Assembly: GCA_028015205.1 (NCBI GenBank)
Contig: CM051517.1
Span: 43,287,135-43,351,134, forward strand
Reading direction: 5' to 3'
Length of the DNA stretch: 64,000 nucleotides
Source: Mytilisepta virgata
Taxonomy: Eukaryota > Mollusca > Bivalvia > Mytilida > Mytilidae
Every line of letters starts with the position of its first letter. The first letter of the stretch is position 1. A program made the position numbers and the translations under genes. Below, piece by piece: positions 22,801-37,800 of the stretch. A model generated the notes under the pieces. The model was not told the DNA's origin and ran no database searches. It saw only the letters and a program-made list of their open reading frames with translations.

Positions 22801-25800
22801 CTATGAAACTTATCAAATACATTATTGTCTACATCATCAGATACTGCCACATCACCAATGGCATAACCTATAAAACATATCAAATATATTTAATGCCTAC
22901 AGCATCAGATAATATCACCATTATCTATAAAACATATCAAATACATTACTGACTACAGCATCAGATACTGCCATATCACCATAAACTATAAAACATATCA
23001 AATACATTACTGCCTACTGCATCAGATACTGCCATACCACGATAACCTATAAAACATATCAAATACATTACTGCCTACAGCAACAGATACTGCCATATCA
23101 CCATAACCTATAAAACATATCAAATACATTACTGCCTGCAGCAACAGATACTGCCATATCGCCATAACCTATAAAACATATCAAATACTTTACTGCCTAA
23201 TGCATCAGATATTAACCTACAAAAATATCAAATACATTATTGTCTACATCATCAGATACTGCCTTTTAACCACAGCTACAAAATATATCAAATACATTAC
23301 TGCTTACATCATTAGATACTGCCACTTCACCATATCGTAAATTGGGACATTTTGGTGTAGGAATAATTTGACTGTGTTTAATTTTGACACTTTCCAAAAA
23401 ATACAAACAAAAATAAAAATCAATGTTATGGGTGTATGACTTGCTAATCTGTCTTGTGTTGTGGTGATGTAAAGTCATCATAGAGGAAGGGGGTTTTTAT
23501 GTACAATAATGCCTGCAAATTGGCCCAGGTGGAAAATTACTGTCAACACTTCTACTAAAACTTTATTTTACTGCAAACTTACTTAATTTTAAAGCTGTTT
23601 GTGTAACTAAATATCTGAACTAAATTTTTGTATTAACTGCCACCAATTCAATGCTAATACATGTACAACATTACATTGCAAACTTACCTTCCCTAACTAC
23701 TATAAGACTTGAAATAACATCTGGCAAACTGACACCAAAGGCCACAAATGTAAGTGCCATTATTGTATCTGGTAATTTTACAGTATAACCTGAAAAAACA
23801 AGTACATTTTCAGGTTTCAGGTGGTACCACCAAAATAAATTATCGGCTTATAATTTTTGTCATTTTAAAATTTTTCTTCAGCTTATTTGTACAGATTTCA
23901 AAGTCGCAAAGAACATTTACCATTACATGTCAAATTTTTCACCAGAATTTTAATTTCAAGTGCCATGTTTTTAAAAATAGGAAGAAATCCTCTGAAAAAA
24001 ATGAATTTCTGTATGTTAAACAATATTTATACCTCTGGATGATATTGGATTGAATTACACTGAAATATATAAGGCATGATTACCTCAATAATAATATAAT
24101 ATCACAGGTGCCTAACCACAACGTATGAGAACATGAGCTAATCACAAAAACTTAACTGTAAAACATGAACATAAGGTTAAAGTCTGGTGACATATATCAG
24201 ACAGACATGTACACCTTACAATGTGTCACTGATTCTGTATGCCAAATATCACTTATTTAGTATGTATAGTTACTGAGAAAACTGGGCATTACAAAAGGTT
24301 GATTTAGAAAATGAAGCTTGAAAATGTGACTGAAGTCAATAAATTTATGTCAGACACCTTGTAAGGAATATACAGACCAAATACTTTAAATATCATTTAT
24401 AGTTACTGAGAACCAGACCTAATACAAAAATTTAACATGACCACTGGTTTGAGAAAATGAAGTTAAGGATAAGTGGCAAATCAGACAGACATACACTCTT
24501 CTAAAGTAATTTACATATCAAATATAGTTGATGTACCATATACTACTCAGAAACCTCAACCTCTACCTAAGTGAATGTGCTGGCTTCTACTCACCTATTA
24601 TAGTAATCATCCATACCATGAGATATGATAGGGCTGTAAGCCATACTAATGACATTATAAAAGTCACCAAAAAGAATTTTTTCCATCGTCGTTTGCGACA
24701 ATCTGGTACTGATATAAAAAATAAAATTTTTAAAGGTAAACATAAAAACCACAGTAATTTTTTATACCACACATCCGGAATCGCAAATACTGATTCGGGT
24801 TCTTCATGGTTTTCTGAAAATAGATAAAAATTTGTTTTTTTAATGCTGAACTTCAATATTTATTTTATAATGAATTACAGTATAAAGTAAAACTATAGGT
24901 GTTAAGGATGTTTTTTGATTGGCAGACTTTCATATTCCTCTGCATCCTTAAGCGTATTCACAAAACTTCTTAGATATAATTTTTAATGCAAGTCATACTA
25001 AAATTCTAAGGACTTAGGAATTTACATGTAAAAATATTAGTAAATATGGCTGACGGTTGTATCAATTCCAAGTTGCCTAAATTGTTTTTTATATTGAGCA
25101 CATTTTTCAAAACTTATATCTTAAATATTCAAATGAGAAATATTATAAAATCCATACTATTACTCATGGTTTATGAGACAAAAGCTTTGAAAAATGAAGA
25201 GAGCCCTCTTTCCTGCTAAATTTTTAATTGCTTCTACATTTGACCCCATGACATAAATGCATTTTTTCATGTTTTTTTTTTAGCCCTGTATCTTTTAAAA
25301 TCACATGTTTGAAATTATTTTTTATGTGAATTCTATAGCACGTGATAAATTTAATGATACTGTTTAGTAAGTGTGGTTTATTCTGTTCTTTCAAATTCGG
25401 ACAATTGAAAAAAAAATACATGTAAGTTACAACAAAATATATATACATACGCATAAGGGGTTCATCATTAAGTAAATTGTTACCCTCTTCTATATCAACT
25501 TCTGACTCTGGTGTATCTAAAAAGAAAATCGATTCCTTCTTACATATTCTTCTTTAAAATATTCATTTGAACCTATTGTCTGGAAATCTCAGTTTTGGAA
25601 TGGACTTTTGGCATTCTGAAAGTCTAAATGTTAAAATTATAAGACAATATTTTCTACTTAATTAACCTTGTTAAATCATCCAAGAAAACACAAAAAATTG
25701 ATTCTGAATGAGGAATTTCAAGTATAAAAATTAATGTAATTGAACAGTTGGAAATATCAAAAGTTTGAAATTACCTACCTTAATCTTATAGAAAAAAATT

Positions 25801-28800
25801 TACCTGATTCAACATCACAGTTGGTTTTATGTTTAGTTGCAATGCTGCCATTTGAGGTGATTGACTCAGAAAGTTTATCATAATGTACTACAGTCCCATT
25901 ATGTTTAATTCCTTGTTTATGATGAATAGGGTTACACAGACATTTACATCGTTCCACCATCCAGACTTCAAGTCGAGAGTTAAAAAACATCAACACAATA
26001 TAAAATATATATAATATCACAAGGCCCAGAGCTTCATACCTATAAAAATCAAAATAAGTAGTTTATATATAGACTGGTGTTCCAACAGCTTACAAATACA
26101 ATTCAAATTCAGCCTTAGGTAAAGAAATGCTACTGTGATTCACTTTCATTGAATATGGCACTAATTTTGTGTGCATGCATCTTAACCACAAATTTCAATA
26201 TCTCTGATCCAACCAATTTTCACAGAGCCAAAATATCTATATAAAAAAATAATAATGAGTGCAGGGAGTGCTATAGGAGCATATGCATTTTCTACATATG
26301 GGTTATTTAGAAAAGTCTTTGTTTAATGGGGGCAGCCATATTGTGCTACATACTAAGGCTAGAAAAAATTTCGTTCGCTGGAAGTAAGTAAAGTAAGGGA
26401 AATAATTTGCTTCAAATTACAATTTTAGAGTCATAATCGTCACAAGTTTCTGGAAAGGGCTAATATTGCTGTGCTCGCATCATTGGCCACGCCAACAGCA
26501 TATTAATAATACATGAATCCACAAAATATATGTGCAAATACTAAACATATTTTTAGAGATTATATTTATTGCAAGGTTTAAGATTCAGCTCATTGTTAAT
26601 GACTGTGCAGCAACGAGATGAAGAAAGACAATAAAGTATGTCTCATTGTTTGTCTTAGTCCAGTCTCACATTGCTTAGTTTTGTTATGTAAATTAACCAT
26701 ATATGTTTTATGTTATGAAGAAAATTTGGTTTTCATCAAACTTAAGTTAACTGACAGTAAAACTGTTACTGCTATTGATCCTGCTTAATAACACCGTCAA
26801 CAATAACAAGTTGACATCATACAGCACAGTAAAATACAGTCTGGTGTGTTACAATGAAGTTAAGAAACAGCCAGTAAAATTGTTTTTATATTACTGATTT
26901 AATTAAAATTTTAAGACATCGCAACTTTTATTTCTATATCAATTAAACCTGACCTACATTATAATACTTTCAAGCATTGAACCTACACTTTTATTTTCAG
27001 TCTGAAGAGAAATTGAAAAAAATAAATATTCAAGAGTACAAATTCTGCATCTTTTTTAACAAAAATGAGACATCCTAGAGTAAAAAAATAAAGACTTGTA
27101 ATAATCATCTGCCAAGATTGAATTGAATGTAAAGGGCATCTTCCAGTATTCTTACAAAGAGTCTATGAAAAACTCCAAAATATTTCAAATTTTTCATAGC
27201 ATAATATAATAGTAAAAGAGTAAAAGACTACTAGTATTCCATCATATCTCAATCTTTCATTTTAGATATGATTTTATGGGTTTCTATTCTGTGAGTCCTT
27301 CTAGATTTTTAAGTATTAAGTAACCCACAATATTTGATATAATTATTTCAGACTTCAAAACGTGACTGGAAAATACAAAAGTTAATATTGACAAGACTAT
27401 TTGAATCTGTCTCTGCAGACAAAGAAAAAAGAAAAAACAAACAAACAAACATGATAATAAAAAATTTCAAAATCCACATAAAAGTTTCTAACCTACACTG
27501 CTCTGAACACTAGTGATCAAAGGTAACAGGTAAATAAGAAGTCATAATTATTAAATATCTAACAACTACTATTATATCTATTATCATAAAATTAAGGCTC
27601 CAGGTGTTTATCAATAATGATTTATTACTCTTTTGGAATAAATGATTCATCTGTGATGACAAGATTTATATGCAAAAACTTTTTTATCCCACATTCAAGA
27701 ATTTTCCTTCAATCTCAACCCTCACATTTTTAAATGTCATTCCTGTACTAAAAATATCACAATGTATAACAACCTGCATAAAGTATAATTGGCACGACAA
27801 ATTATATGGAATTCAATTCTGTCTGCAACATCTTGTTTTTCAGGAGATATACAAATAATTTTATTTGATTTGAATACTGCATTTTAATTAGCTGAACAGC
27901 ATAGAGCAACACTGAATATACTGTATAACCTGGTTTGGTCTTGTGACATCAACAACAGATTAATCTGCCACTTGTAAATTCAAATAGTCCCATCTCATTA
28001 TTGATGTTTGAATCGAAGAATCATTGTACATGTACTTCTGTTTGGAAATTAAATAATTTAAATACTTCAATAACCTGATTTGGGTCAGTTTATGGCATTC
28101 ATAAACCGCTTCACGATTTATTATGCGTAAACTGTCCCAAACCATGCTATATCATATAACCTGTTCAAAAATTAGAAACATTCCTTAAATGTCATGTCTG
28201 CTGTAAACCAAACCCAATAATTATATTTGTATAGACCTGTCTATTTTTACTGGATCATTGTTATCCATACTGATACACAGTATCAGTGAGACTTACCAGT
28301 ATACGTTTTCATCATATATCACATAAGCTAATGCTAGTACGCTAAATGTGTAAAAGGCACAGTCCCTAAACAAAGGCCACCAATTCAAATGTACAACCTA
28401 AAATCAGAAAATTAATTCACCCAAAATCTAATGAAGATTGTCATCTTTTTATTTTATTTCATCATTCAACTAAGTACATGTACAAAGAAGTATTTCATGT
28501 AATATTCAATTTTAGCACTATCATAGAAAAGGATATATATATCTTCTTCATGGACAAATTATAAATTTCCTTTTTCTTCAACATATTATTCTTACATTTG
28601 TTTTTCTTTTTTACTCTAAAATGATTATATGATGGATCAAAACTGAGCATATCAAACTGCTAGGTACAACAAGATTCCTTTCATACCTATAATCAGATTA
28701 TAACTATACCCTTATTGTCATGGCCCTTTTCTATAGGCATTAGTTAAGATGACCTCTAACAAGTTGAGAAAAAAGTTAAACCTTTCTAAATCATAAAGTG

Positions 28801-31800
28801 GATTAACCTGACAATTAATTTTAAAATTTTAATACAGTCAAACCTTGTTATGTTGAAGTCAATGGGACCTGTCCATTCTATTCAACTTATCTGAGGATAG
28901 AGTCATCTAAGATTGAGGATGTCTTTATCATTTGAAAATGTAACTGTTAGGATTAAATTTGTTCCATTTCTCCTTCCTGACATATATTCATTGATATTAT
29001 TAACTTATTATATTATACTTTTACATTTTTACTACTCTATTTATCTATGTTATCTAAGCCGGTCCATATTATGTTATATGGACCGGCTGTACATTGTATA
29101 AACCGCCTCGTTTTGGTGAGATCAAATTCAATTAAAGCCCAGAAAAGTATAATATAACAAATAGTTCATGAAACTTCGGGTCAAACGTCAGTATATGGAC
29201 CGGTTGGTCACCCTTCAAAAATTATATTGGTCCATATAATTTTTGTCGGGCAACCAACCGGTCCATATACTGCCATATGACCCTCAGTGTCATGAACTAT
29301 TTGTGAGAATTTCATCTATAACCCTTCTTTTTTTACTTCAGATAAGCAACTTAGTGCATACTTGTATCAATTTATCACATGTCCATAAACAAATGTTTAC
29401 ATGGTATCAATGCACATGAAACGCAAAATAAAACGTATATATATTTACGTAGGAGTTTCGAATATTGAGGTTAATTTATGTCTTTTTTATTCGAGCTGAC
29501 TTCAAAATACACTTCTGTTAATCAAGATTTTGAATCAACTATGTTCGACTCAACAAAGGTAAAATGAGGTTTGACCGTGTTTAACTCCTCATCTTGATGC
29601 AACCTGTACATGTACAATCGAGATATCTGTAAAACGGAACAATGAAACTGTCAATCATGATTCTGTCTACTAAACATTTTATAATATTTTCATTACATGT
29701 CTAAATATAATTTATCTTGTAATTTGAATATGTGATCTGATGTCATATTACTGTTGATTTTTTTAAGTCAGATACCAACTTTTGTGATTTTTATGGGTAT
29801 GGGTGATGTAGTGCCACAAATTTAAGAATTCAATAAAATAAACACTTCATAAGGAAATGTTCAAAGCCATATATTTCAGTTTCCATTATAAAAACATTTT
29901 TTCACTTACAACAAAACAAGATACCCAGAAAAATAAATTAATCTAGGAAATGAATCCACAGTAATTAAGAATGGATTTTTGTGACAGCATTGTTTTCTCT
30001 TCTAAAGTGAAATCGGTCTGTTCATGATTCTATTCATCCTTGAATTAAAAGTTTGGAAATCACAATATTTCAACATTCTCTCTGTAATATATCGAAATAT
30101 GAAGCTGCATACTGATATATCATACTAAGTTTACCCCCAGTCATAAAAAAATTTCTAATTTGATACATCTGATGTAAATTTCACATTTATTAAGATTTTC
30201 TGCCATTTTGAAATCACAATATTTCAACATTCTCTATGTAATATATCGAAACATGAAGCTGCATACTAAGATATCATACTAAGTTTACCCTCAGTCATAA
30301 AAAAATTCTGATGTAAATTTCACATTCATTGGGTAGAGAACATTTTTTTTCAAAGTATTGGAGGAAGTGGCCGTTCTTCAGATATTAAAATAGGGAACAA
30401 TTAACAATACAATAGTATGCCACATATTTAGTATCAAATGAGTTGTCTAGGTACCGGTAGTTTCGTAACTAGTAATGATCACCAGCCTGTCAAAACTGAG
30501 GCTGTGAGTACAAATCCGGCTGGTTCAATGGCGAGGCTCACTGAACTGAGATCACAATCTGCCATGTCATAAGTCAGTGCATTACAACTTTTCGTAATTA
30601 AGGACTGTTACATTTGCACACCCTTTAATATTACAACTGGACACTGTTTTTTCTTACATCTGCACATAAAATATTCTACAGGTGAATCACGTCAAGGTCT
30701 TAGGATTCAAGTTTGCTGACCCAATGGATTTGTAGATCGATTTTTCTTCCAAATTTTACTTGGATTTTAGTGCTACTGCAACTCTTTTATACATGCTTTC
30801 CCAACGATTACTAGATACTTACAACAAATTTAGTTGTCTCCCTTGTGAGAGCCCCCTGTTTAATATGTCGATCAATGTTACAAAATTTGTCTGTGTTAAA
30901 CTGATGTGAAAATAATTGTCATTTTCTGTCTTTATATTATTTGTAAATTCTGCCCGTAAGGATATTTTTGGCAATAAAGAATATTGTATTGTATTGTAAC
31001 GAAAGTTTCAATAGATGAACAAGATATTGCTTATCTAGCCCGATTTATACATTTTACTGCTAAAAGTACTTCAGAAGAAGAAAAAAAATTCGACTGACAA
31101 AATAGCTTTAATATTACAAAATTTGCACTAACTCAGGTTCTCATTGATAGTGATGATCTCAATTTAAGTTGATGAGAGAGACATATTTTATTTCATGAAA
31201 AAATATAAGTGTAACTGATTGATAATACTTACTGTATATGTTATTATATTTGTCAATATATGATGTTCTTATAAAATCATAATTGCATGATCATTTTTGA
31301 CCTTGAAAGTAGACAGATTGTCATACATCAATACATCTGTCATCATTTGACAATTGACAATCGCTTGCACTCCTTGATCTAAATAATCCTATTAATAAAT
31401 GCAATTATGTATAATTGTCTGTATTTTCACTTACCATACCAGCAAACAATGCACAAATACTGATTACAAACATCACATTGTATACAGCTGAACCAACTAC
31501 AGTTCCTAGACCTATATCATCCTACAATTATAAATCATTTTTTAACAGATTCATAAAGTAATTCTGCCAGAACTAAATCTTGTTATTATCATTAAAATAA
31601 ATAGCTTTAAATGTAACACATTTTTTTATAGACCATGATCACTGAAGTTTTTAAGTGGCCTCAACATGAAGTATTAATTGAAGTCAAGTATTAACTGTCA
31701 ATGCATTATGAAATGTCAAATGTTGGTATTATACATGTATGGATTTTTAAGGATATCATTGCAGACATCCTCACAAGTCCTCCCATGTTCAAACTATGAG

Positions 31801-34800
31801 ACAAGACAACTGACTGTTGAGGATGTCCCACTGTTGCACTAGGACACAGGATCCCTAACTTTAGGATGCCTTGCAGAATATTTGAGTACATTCAGCTTAA
31901 TTTCATATTGCATTTTATACTTACTACCTCCAAACTATTTTCTTAGCACATCTTACCTTTTACTGTAAGGTTAAACCTGAGAAATATTGTATGTAATCAC
32001 TAAATCACCTCAAAAATGCTTCCGATGAAAATTCAACAAATCTTAAATGTTCTACACAGAAAACATCTAACAACAGGTATAAACAATAGACAACGAGTGA
32101 AATTTCAGGCCCTGGCTAGTTACTAACCTAATGCAATATTACATGTAATCAACTTTCGATAAAAATTAATAAAATAAAAATAATTAAACTATTTAAAAAA
32201 TGGCTGGATATTTTGCTGATTTTAGACATAACAATTAAATTATTTAGTGGTTTTAAATAAAAAGTTATAACTTTCGTCAACATTAAATAGTTTTTTTTTT
32301 AATCCTACATTTGTACTGAAATGTTCTACAAAATGGTATCGGTTAAAAATAAAATCAGTATTAAAGAGAAAAGTTAGATTACAGGAACCAGTTAAGATCT
32401 GTTAATTAACTAGTCAAAATTTTTACCATCTACAGATACTAAAATTATTGTTGATACTTTTGCAAAGGAATTAAAACAAGAGGCACTCAGGAGCCTGTAT
32501 CGCTCACCTGGATATCATTTGTGGACTTAAAACATAATAAATTGTTTAACTATGTCAACTTGGTTGGCAGCCTGGAACATTACTGTCAAGTTTTGCTAAA
32601 CTGGGTTCCAAATTGCTCAATGTTTCAAACAAAAATATTCTTTAGGTGAATATTCACATAGAGCCCTATGTTAAACAATGTTCGGCTCTGGTTGCAATCT
32701 TGGAGGGGGGGGGCAAAGTCATCAGATATACTTTTGATAGAGGGCAATTTAAGGAACATTGTTGCAAATTTGTTTCAATTGGCTCACTAGTTTCAGACAA
32801 GAAGATTAAGTGAATTTTCCCATAGGGAACTTTGCCTCTGGCAGCCATCTTGGTGGCTGTCCATGTCATCAGATACATTTTGGAAAAAGACCACCTAAGG
32901 ACTACTGCTGCCACGTTTGGTTCAAATTAGCCAAGTGATTTCAGACACGAGGATGTTTAATAAAATTTCGCATTGGGCCCTGTGTTAAATTTAGTTTGCC
33001 TGTGACAGTCATCTTGGATGGCGATGCAGGTCATCGGATATAATTCTGAAATAGGACCAGACAAGAATCATTGCTTCCAAGTTTGATTCCAATTGGCATA
33101 GTGATAATATACAAAAATATCTTTGGTTCCAATTGGCTAAGTTGTTTTAGACAAGAAGTGAATTTTCGCATAGGGTCCTATGCTAAATAAGTTTCCCTGT
33201 GGCAGCCATCTTGGATGGGTGTTCTGTCAGATATAATTCTGAAAGAGGACAACCTAAAGACCATTGATGCAAAGTTTCATCCCAACTGGATTTACAGAGG
33301 AGATGATCTTTAAAGAAAGTGAATTTAAATAGGGTCCAATGTCAAACTAAGTTCACCTGTTGACACCATCTTGGATGCCATTCTGGGTCATCAGATATAT
33401 TTCTGAAAAACGACCATCTAAGGACCTTTTCTGTCAAGCCTGGTTCCATTTGGCCAAGTGATTTCAGATAAGATTTTTAAGTGAATTTTCCCACAGGGTC
33501 CTATGTTAAACTAAGTTCCCTTGTGGAGGAAGTTTTCCTTGAGAAAGAGGACAAACGTAGGACCATTGATGCAAAGTTTGATACTAACCGGCTTAGCAGT
33601 TTCAGACTAGAAGATCTGTAAGTGAATTTCCCACTGGGTCTGTGTTTGGCTCTGGCAGGATGTATTTCTGAAAGAGTACCATCTAAGGCCCAGTGGTTTC
33701 AGCGGAAAAGATCTTCAAAGGAAAGTTTATGATAGTGGCGCCAACAGCGATGGACGGACAATGGTCACCATGTGATGGCAATTGCTTACATGGCCCTTTG
33801 GGTCAGATGATAAAGAATGGAGAGTTAAAAGCTAAGTCGTCTTCCTGTTTCCTTACATCAGAGGTGAATGGAAATAACACAAAGTCTAACCTAGGTCATT
33901 GTGCACCTTTTAAAAAGATCTTCGTTGCTACTTACGGCAACCTTATTTTAATGTGTACTTTCATTACTCTCCATTGTAAATAGACAAAATCTATGTGAAG
34001 GTGACCTCATTTATGGACCTGCATAACTATTAACAGTGACCTTATTCATGCAAAGGTCACCTTTATTATCCTTATTTTTTTCCTCACTAACTGTACATTG
34101 TTCATATGTGAGTAAGAAATCTCAGCTGATGAAATCCCAAAATGGACAAGGGTGATACTTAATAATTTAACCAATAATTGAACAATTTTAGCACAAAAAG
34201 GACAAGTATGACTAGCACTCACATGCACAACAAACAAACTAGAGGCATTGTGAGCAAGCTCACAAAATGATACCTCCTTCTCCAAAATTAAGTTGCCTTA
34301 TGCATATCTTAATATCTATTTTTGAGTGAAGTTTTTTAAAATCCTTTATTAAAGTGTTTGAAGATGGATACCATATGATGAATACAAAAAATTCACAAAT
34401 CAAGTGATCTCTCATTTAAGATGGCAGACAAGAATTTCTTCACATCTTCATATGGTCATCGGCAATATAAACTAATGATCATAAGCCTTTAAACACTAAG
34501 ATTGTAGGTTCGAATCGAGCTTAACTGGTATGAGGTGCATTTGACTCCAATCTTAATTGACAGTTTTCCTGCCAAATGTTGCTGATTCTGTCAGAGTACT
34601 TTGGGTTCCTGCACCAGTAAAATTTGGCTTCCACAATACTAAGTATAGTCAATTGCATAAAAAATGGCATAACTCTCAAATAAACAAAACCAAGCCAACA
34701 ATCACATCCAATTTAAGATGTCAGATTGGAATTATTAAGGAACAAATGAAGCTCTCTAATCCCTCCCCACTAAAAACTATCTGTCTATTGTCCATTATTC

Positions 34801-37800
34801 TACAGCCTGTAGTATTTAACAGAAAATAAATGTTAAGAAATAAAGAAGAATGAAAGCAAAAATACCAACAAGGAAAGAAAATGATAATATCAAACCTGTC
34901 ATGGGATTTATTTCGTAGAAAAATCTCTTTGACTTTGTTTGCATGAAATATTTACATGTCTACATGCTTTTCTGCAAAATTTTACTTGTAATAATAAATC
35001 AATATATAAATGAATAAGAATTAAAGGAAAAAATTTTTAAAAGATATATCAGATTTCTTTACGTCTAAAACTTAGCCATTATGAAAAAATCCAATAACTG
35101 ACTAATACTGACAGCTTTATACTTTATATAGTAACTTTATGACAATGTAACTGGATAAAATAATCAACCTCTTAACAGGTACTCCCTGTAAGACACTCAA
35201 CTGTCTTCTGACCTCCCAATTCCTAATAAACCATATTACTATTACTGAATGGGATAGATAAGGCCACATATATCATCTATATCCTTATTATCATTAATGT
35301 CATAAGAACACAATAATAATTGTCCATCCTGGTCATGTTAGTTTGACCTACTTCATATAATACAATATCTTACAGTACAACAAAAGTCAATTTTTGTGCA
35401 TTTTGAAAATTGAGAGAAAATGTACAATAAGTGTAACATGCTTCGCCGTATTAATTTTTTAAATTTATTTTTCATTTGAATCTATTAACATACTTGTTTC
35501 ACACTTGATATATTAATTTGAAAATTGATTCAGTATCCCTGAAAAAAATTCAACCAATTACATTGAATTATGGTATTACATTCTTTCAGAATTTTGCAAA
35601 AACTAGTTATTTTGAATGATGGTATAATAAATTCACTTATTTATCTCCGTATTTTGAAATTCAAATTACTAGCTATAGGGTACCAGGGAAAACTTCTGTT
35701 ACATACAAGCTAAAATAAACTTTTCTTTGGGTTGTGGCAGAACTAAAACTCAAATATATCAAATCTTAATACATGTTAGTTTATAATATTGTGACTTTAT
35801 CCTCAATGTTCATCTTCAATAGCTTACCAATCTGTCATCATCTTTTCTTTAGAAGTTGAAGAATTATTTATATCAGTTTATAGGAAAAATAAAATAACTT
35901 ATTACATGAAATAGATTTTTTTCTCTATTACAATTTGATGAGCAACAGATGTTTTTAGCAATGTCGACAATTTGATGTACCTCTCATATCAATTATTTAT
36001 ATCACAGTTGGAAAATATACCTTTTTTTCAACTTTTCACTTTGAAATAAGATTTATCTGTGATGGACAATAAAAGATTTTTTTAACACATAAGAAAGCAA
36101 TTTCACTGTCTGTGAATACAACTAAATTGAATATATAAATTATTTTTGAATAGCAAAGTCAGGAATTTTTCAAGATGTGGCTTTTGATTGATTCTACCAA
36201 TGCCTCAAGTTTTAACTTGAAGAAATTCTCAATTTACTATCAGGTTTTCATTCCTGATTTTGTTTTATATTTTCTACAACAAAAATTTTGATTAAGGTTA
36301 AGTCAATATTCTTTGTCTTCATGTTACTATTTCATTACATTTATAATTTTTTCAATAAAAAGAGTATAATAAATGTAAAATTATTTTTTCTAAGAAATAG
36401 CACAATTGTTTTTAAATTAAACTAAATTGGACATAAATTATATTAATTGTATTAATGTTTATGATACTTGGGTTCAAATAAAAAAATGTTGTTTGCAAAT
36501 TCAAAACAGCACAAAATTGCAAATAGGATCTGACACTAGTTATAACAATACAGAATTCTTCTTTTTGTAAGTATGATAAATGGCACTTCAATCTTCAGGT
36601 GTTTTTATATTTATCTTATTTAAACAGAGAAGGGTTACCATTTATAAATATATAACAAATTAAAACAAGACAAAAGTACAACCAAAGAAATAGTGTTACA
36701 ACTCCTCAACAATCACACTGCCATAATAAAACTTCATGCATCACAATCAGTTAATCATGAACTTACTTTAGCAATAAAAACAGCTATAATGGCAGTGGCT
36801 AATTCTGGGGCTGAACTTCCTGCAGCCATTAATGTTGCTCCAGCAACATCTGACTGAATATGGAGAACTGGAAAAATAAAAATCTATCAATTGTATGCCT
36901 CGCTTGCCTTTGATGACAGTACTTCTCATTAACAACTACATGATAAACCAATACACACCTCTCAAATAGATATATTCAAATGTGTTATTTTATAACAGAA
37001 AATTTAATGAACCTATACTCTTAACGATGAAATACTCATTCCAGAAAAGGAGTTATTCATTGTTTCATTGTTTAAGATCATTCAAATCAATATGTCTTCA
37101 AAGAGAAATACATGAATTGTATACCTAGTATTTTCAACAAAATAATCACTTTCTATCACCAGATATAAACATATTATTTTAATCCCTGTGAAAAAATATC
37201 TAGGAAACATTCTAATTATATAACACTATGCAATGAAAGAAGTATATGGGACAAAAATTCTGAAACCGAATATGTAATGTATAAGAATACTTTGTTTCAA
37301 GAATTCTACATGAAAATAGTTCTTAATTTGGATTAATAGATTTTATGTGTTCCCCATTGGTCACAATTTTGCATATAAAAAAGAAAAGAGATTGGGAAAA
37401 TTCAAATGTTTCACATGCTCAATAAAATGCTCCGCTGGGCGCAGCTAGATACGACCGCAGATGTCGAACCCTGAATAGTTGGGGCAATTATGAACACAAC
37501 ATTCAAGCTTGATACAATACTGAATTTGGATTGTGAATAAATATTTGACACAGCATAGGTTTCTGACACAGAATGAATGTTATCTAAGAACTTAAAATTT
37601 TTTAATTTACCTATTCAAACCATATCAGTATTATTTGTTTTTATATATAAATCAGAAATAACCAATTTAAAATTTAAAATTGGGCACACATATCAATTTC
37701 TTGCTATTGCGCAATACTGTGTAATTGAAAATTTCTTCAAATATTTGACACATAATAGGTTTCTGACACAGAATAACTGAAATCAAAGAACTTAAAATTG

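Noticed and set aside
22569..23345. CRISPR-like regular repeat array
   Set aside because: Units are contiguous 61-mers without spacers, are recognisable as exon plus acceptor sequence of the adjoining gene, and lie in an animal genome.
24528..24827. 99-codon plus-strand frame
   Set aside because: It is the antisense shadow of exchanger exon 8 (24595-24813), whose minus-strand frame encodes the conserved PDCRKRRW block.
33693..33983. 96-codon plus-strand frame
   Set aside because: It lies mostly in the inverted GTGAGC-family repeat and its edge; no protein motif.
34507..34516. Functional tRNA gene suggested by GGTTCGAATC
   Set aside because: No cloverleaf with acceptor and anticodon stems could be drawn around it; more likely a SINE head.
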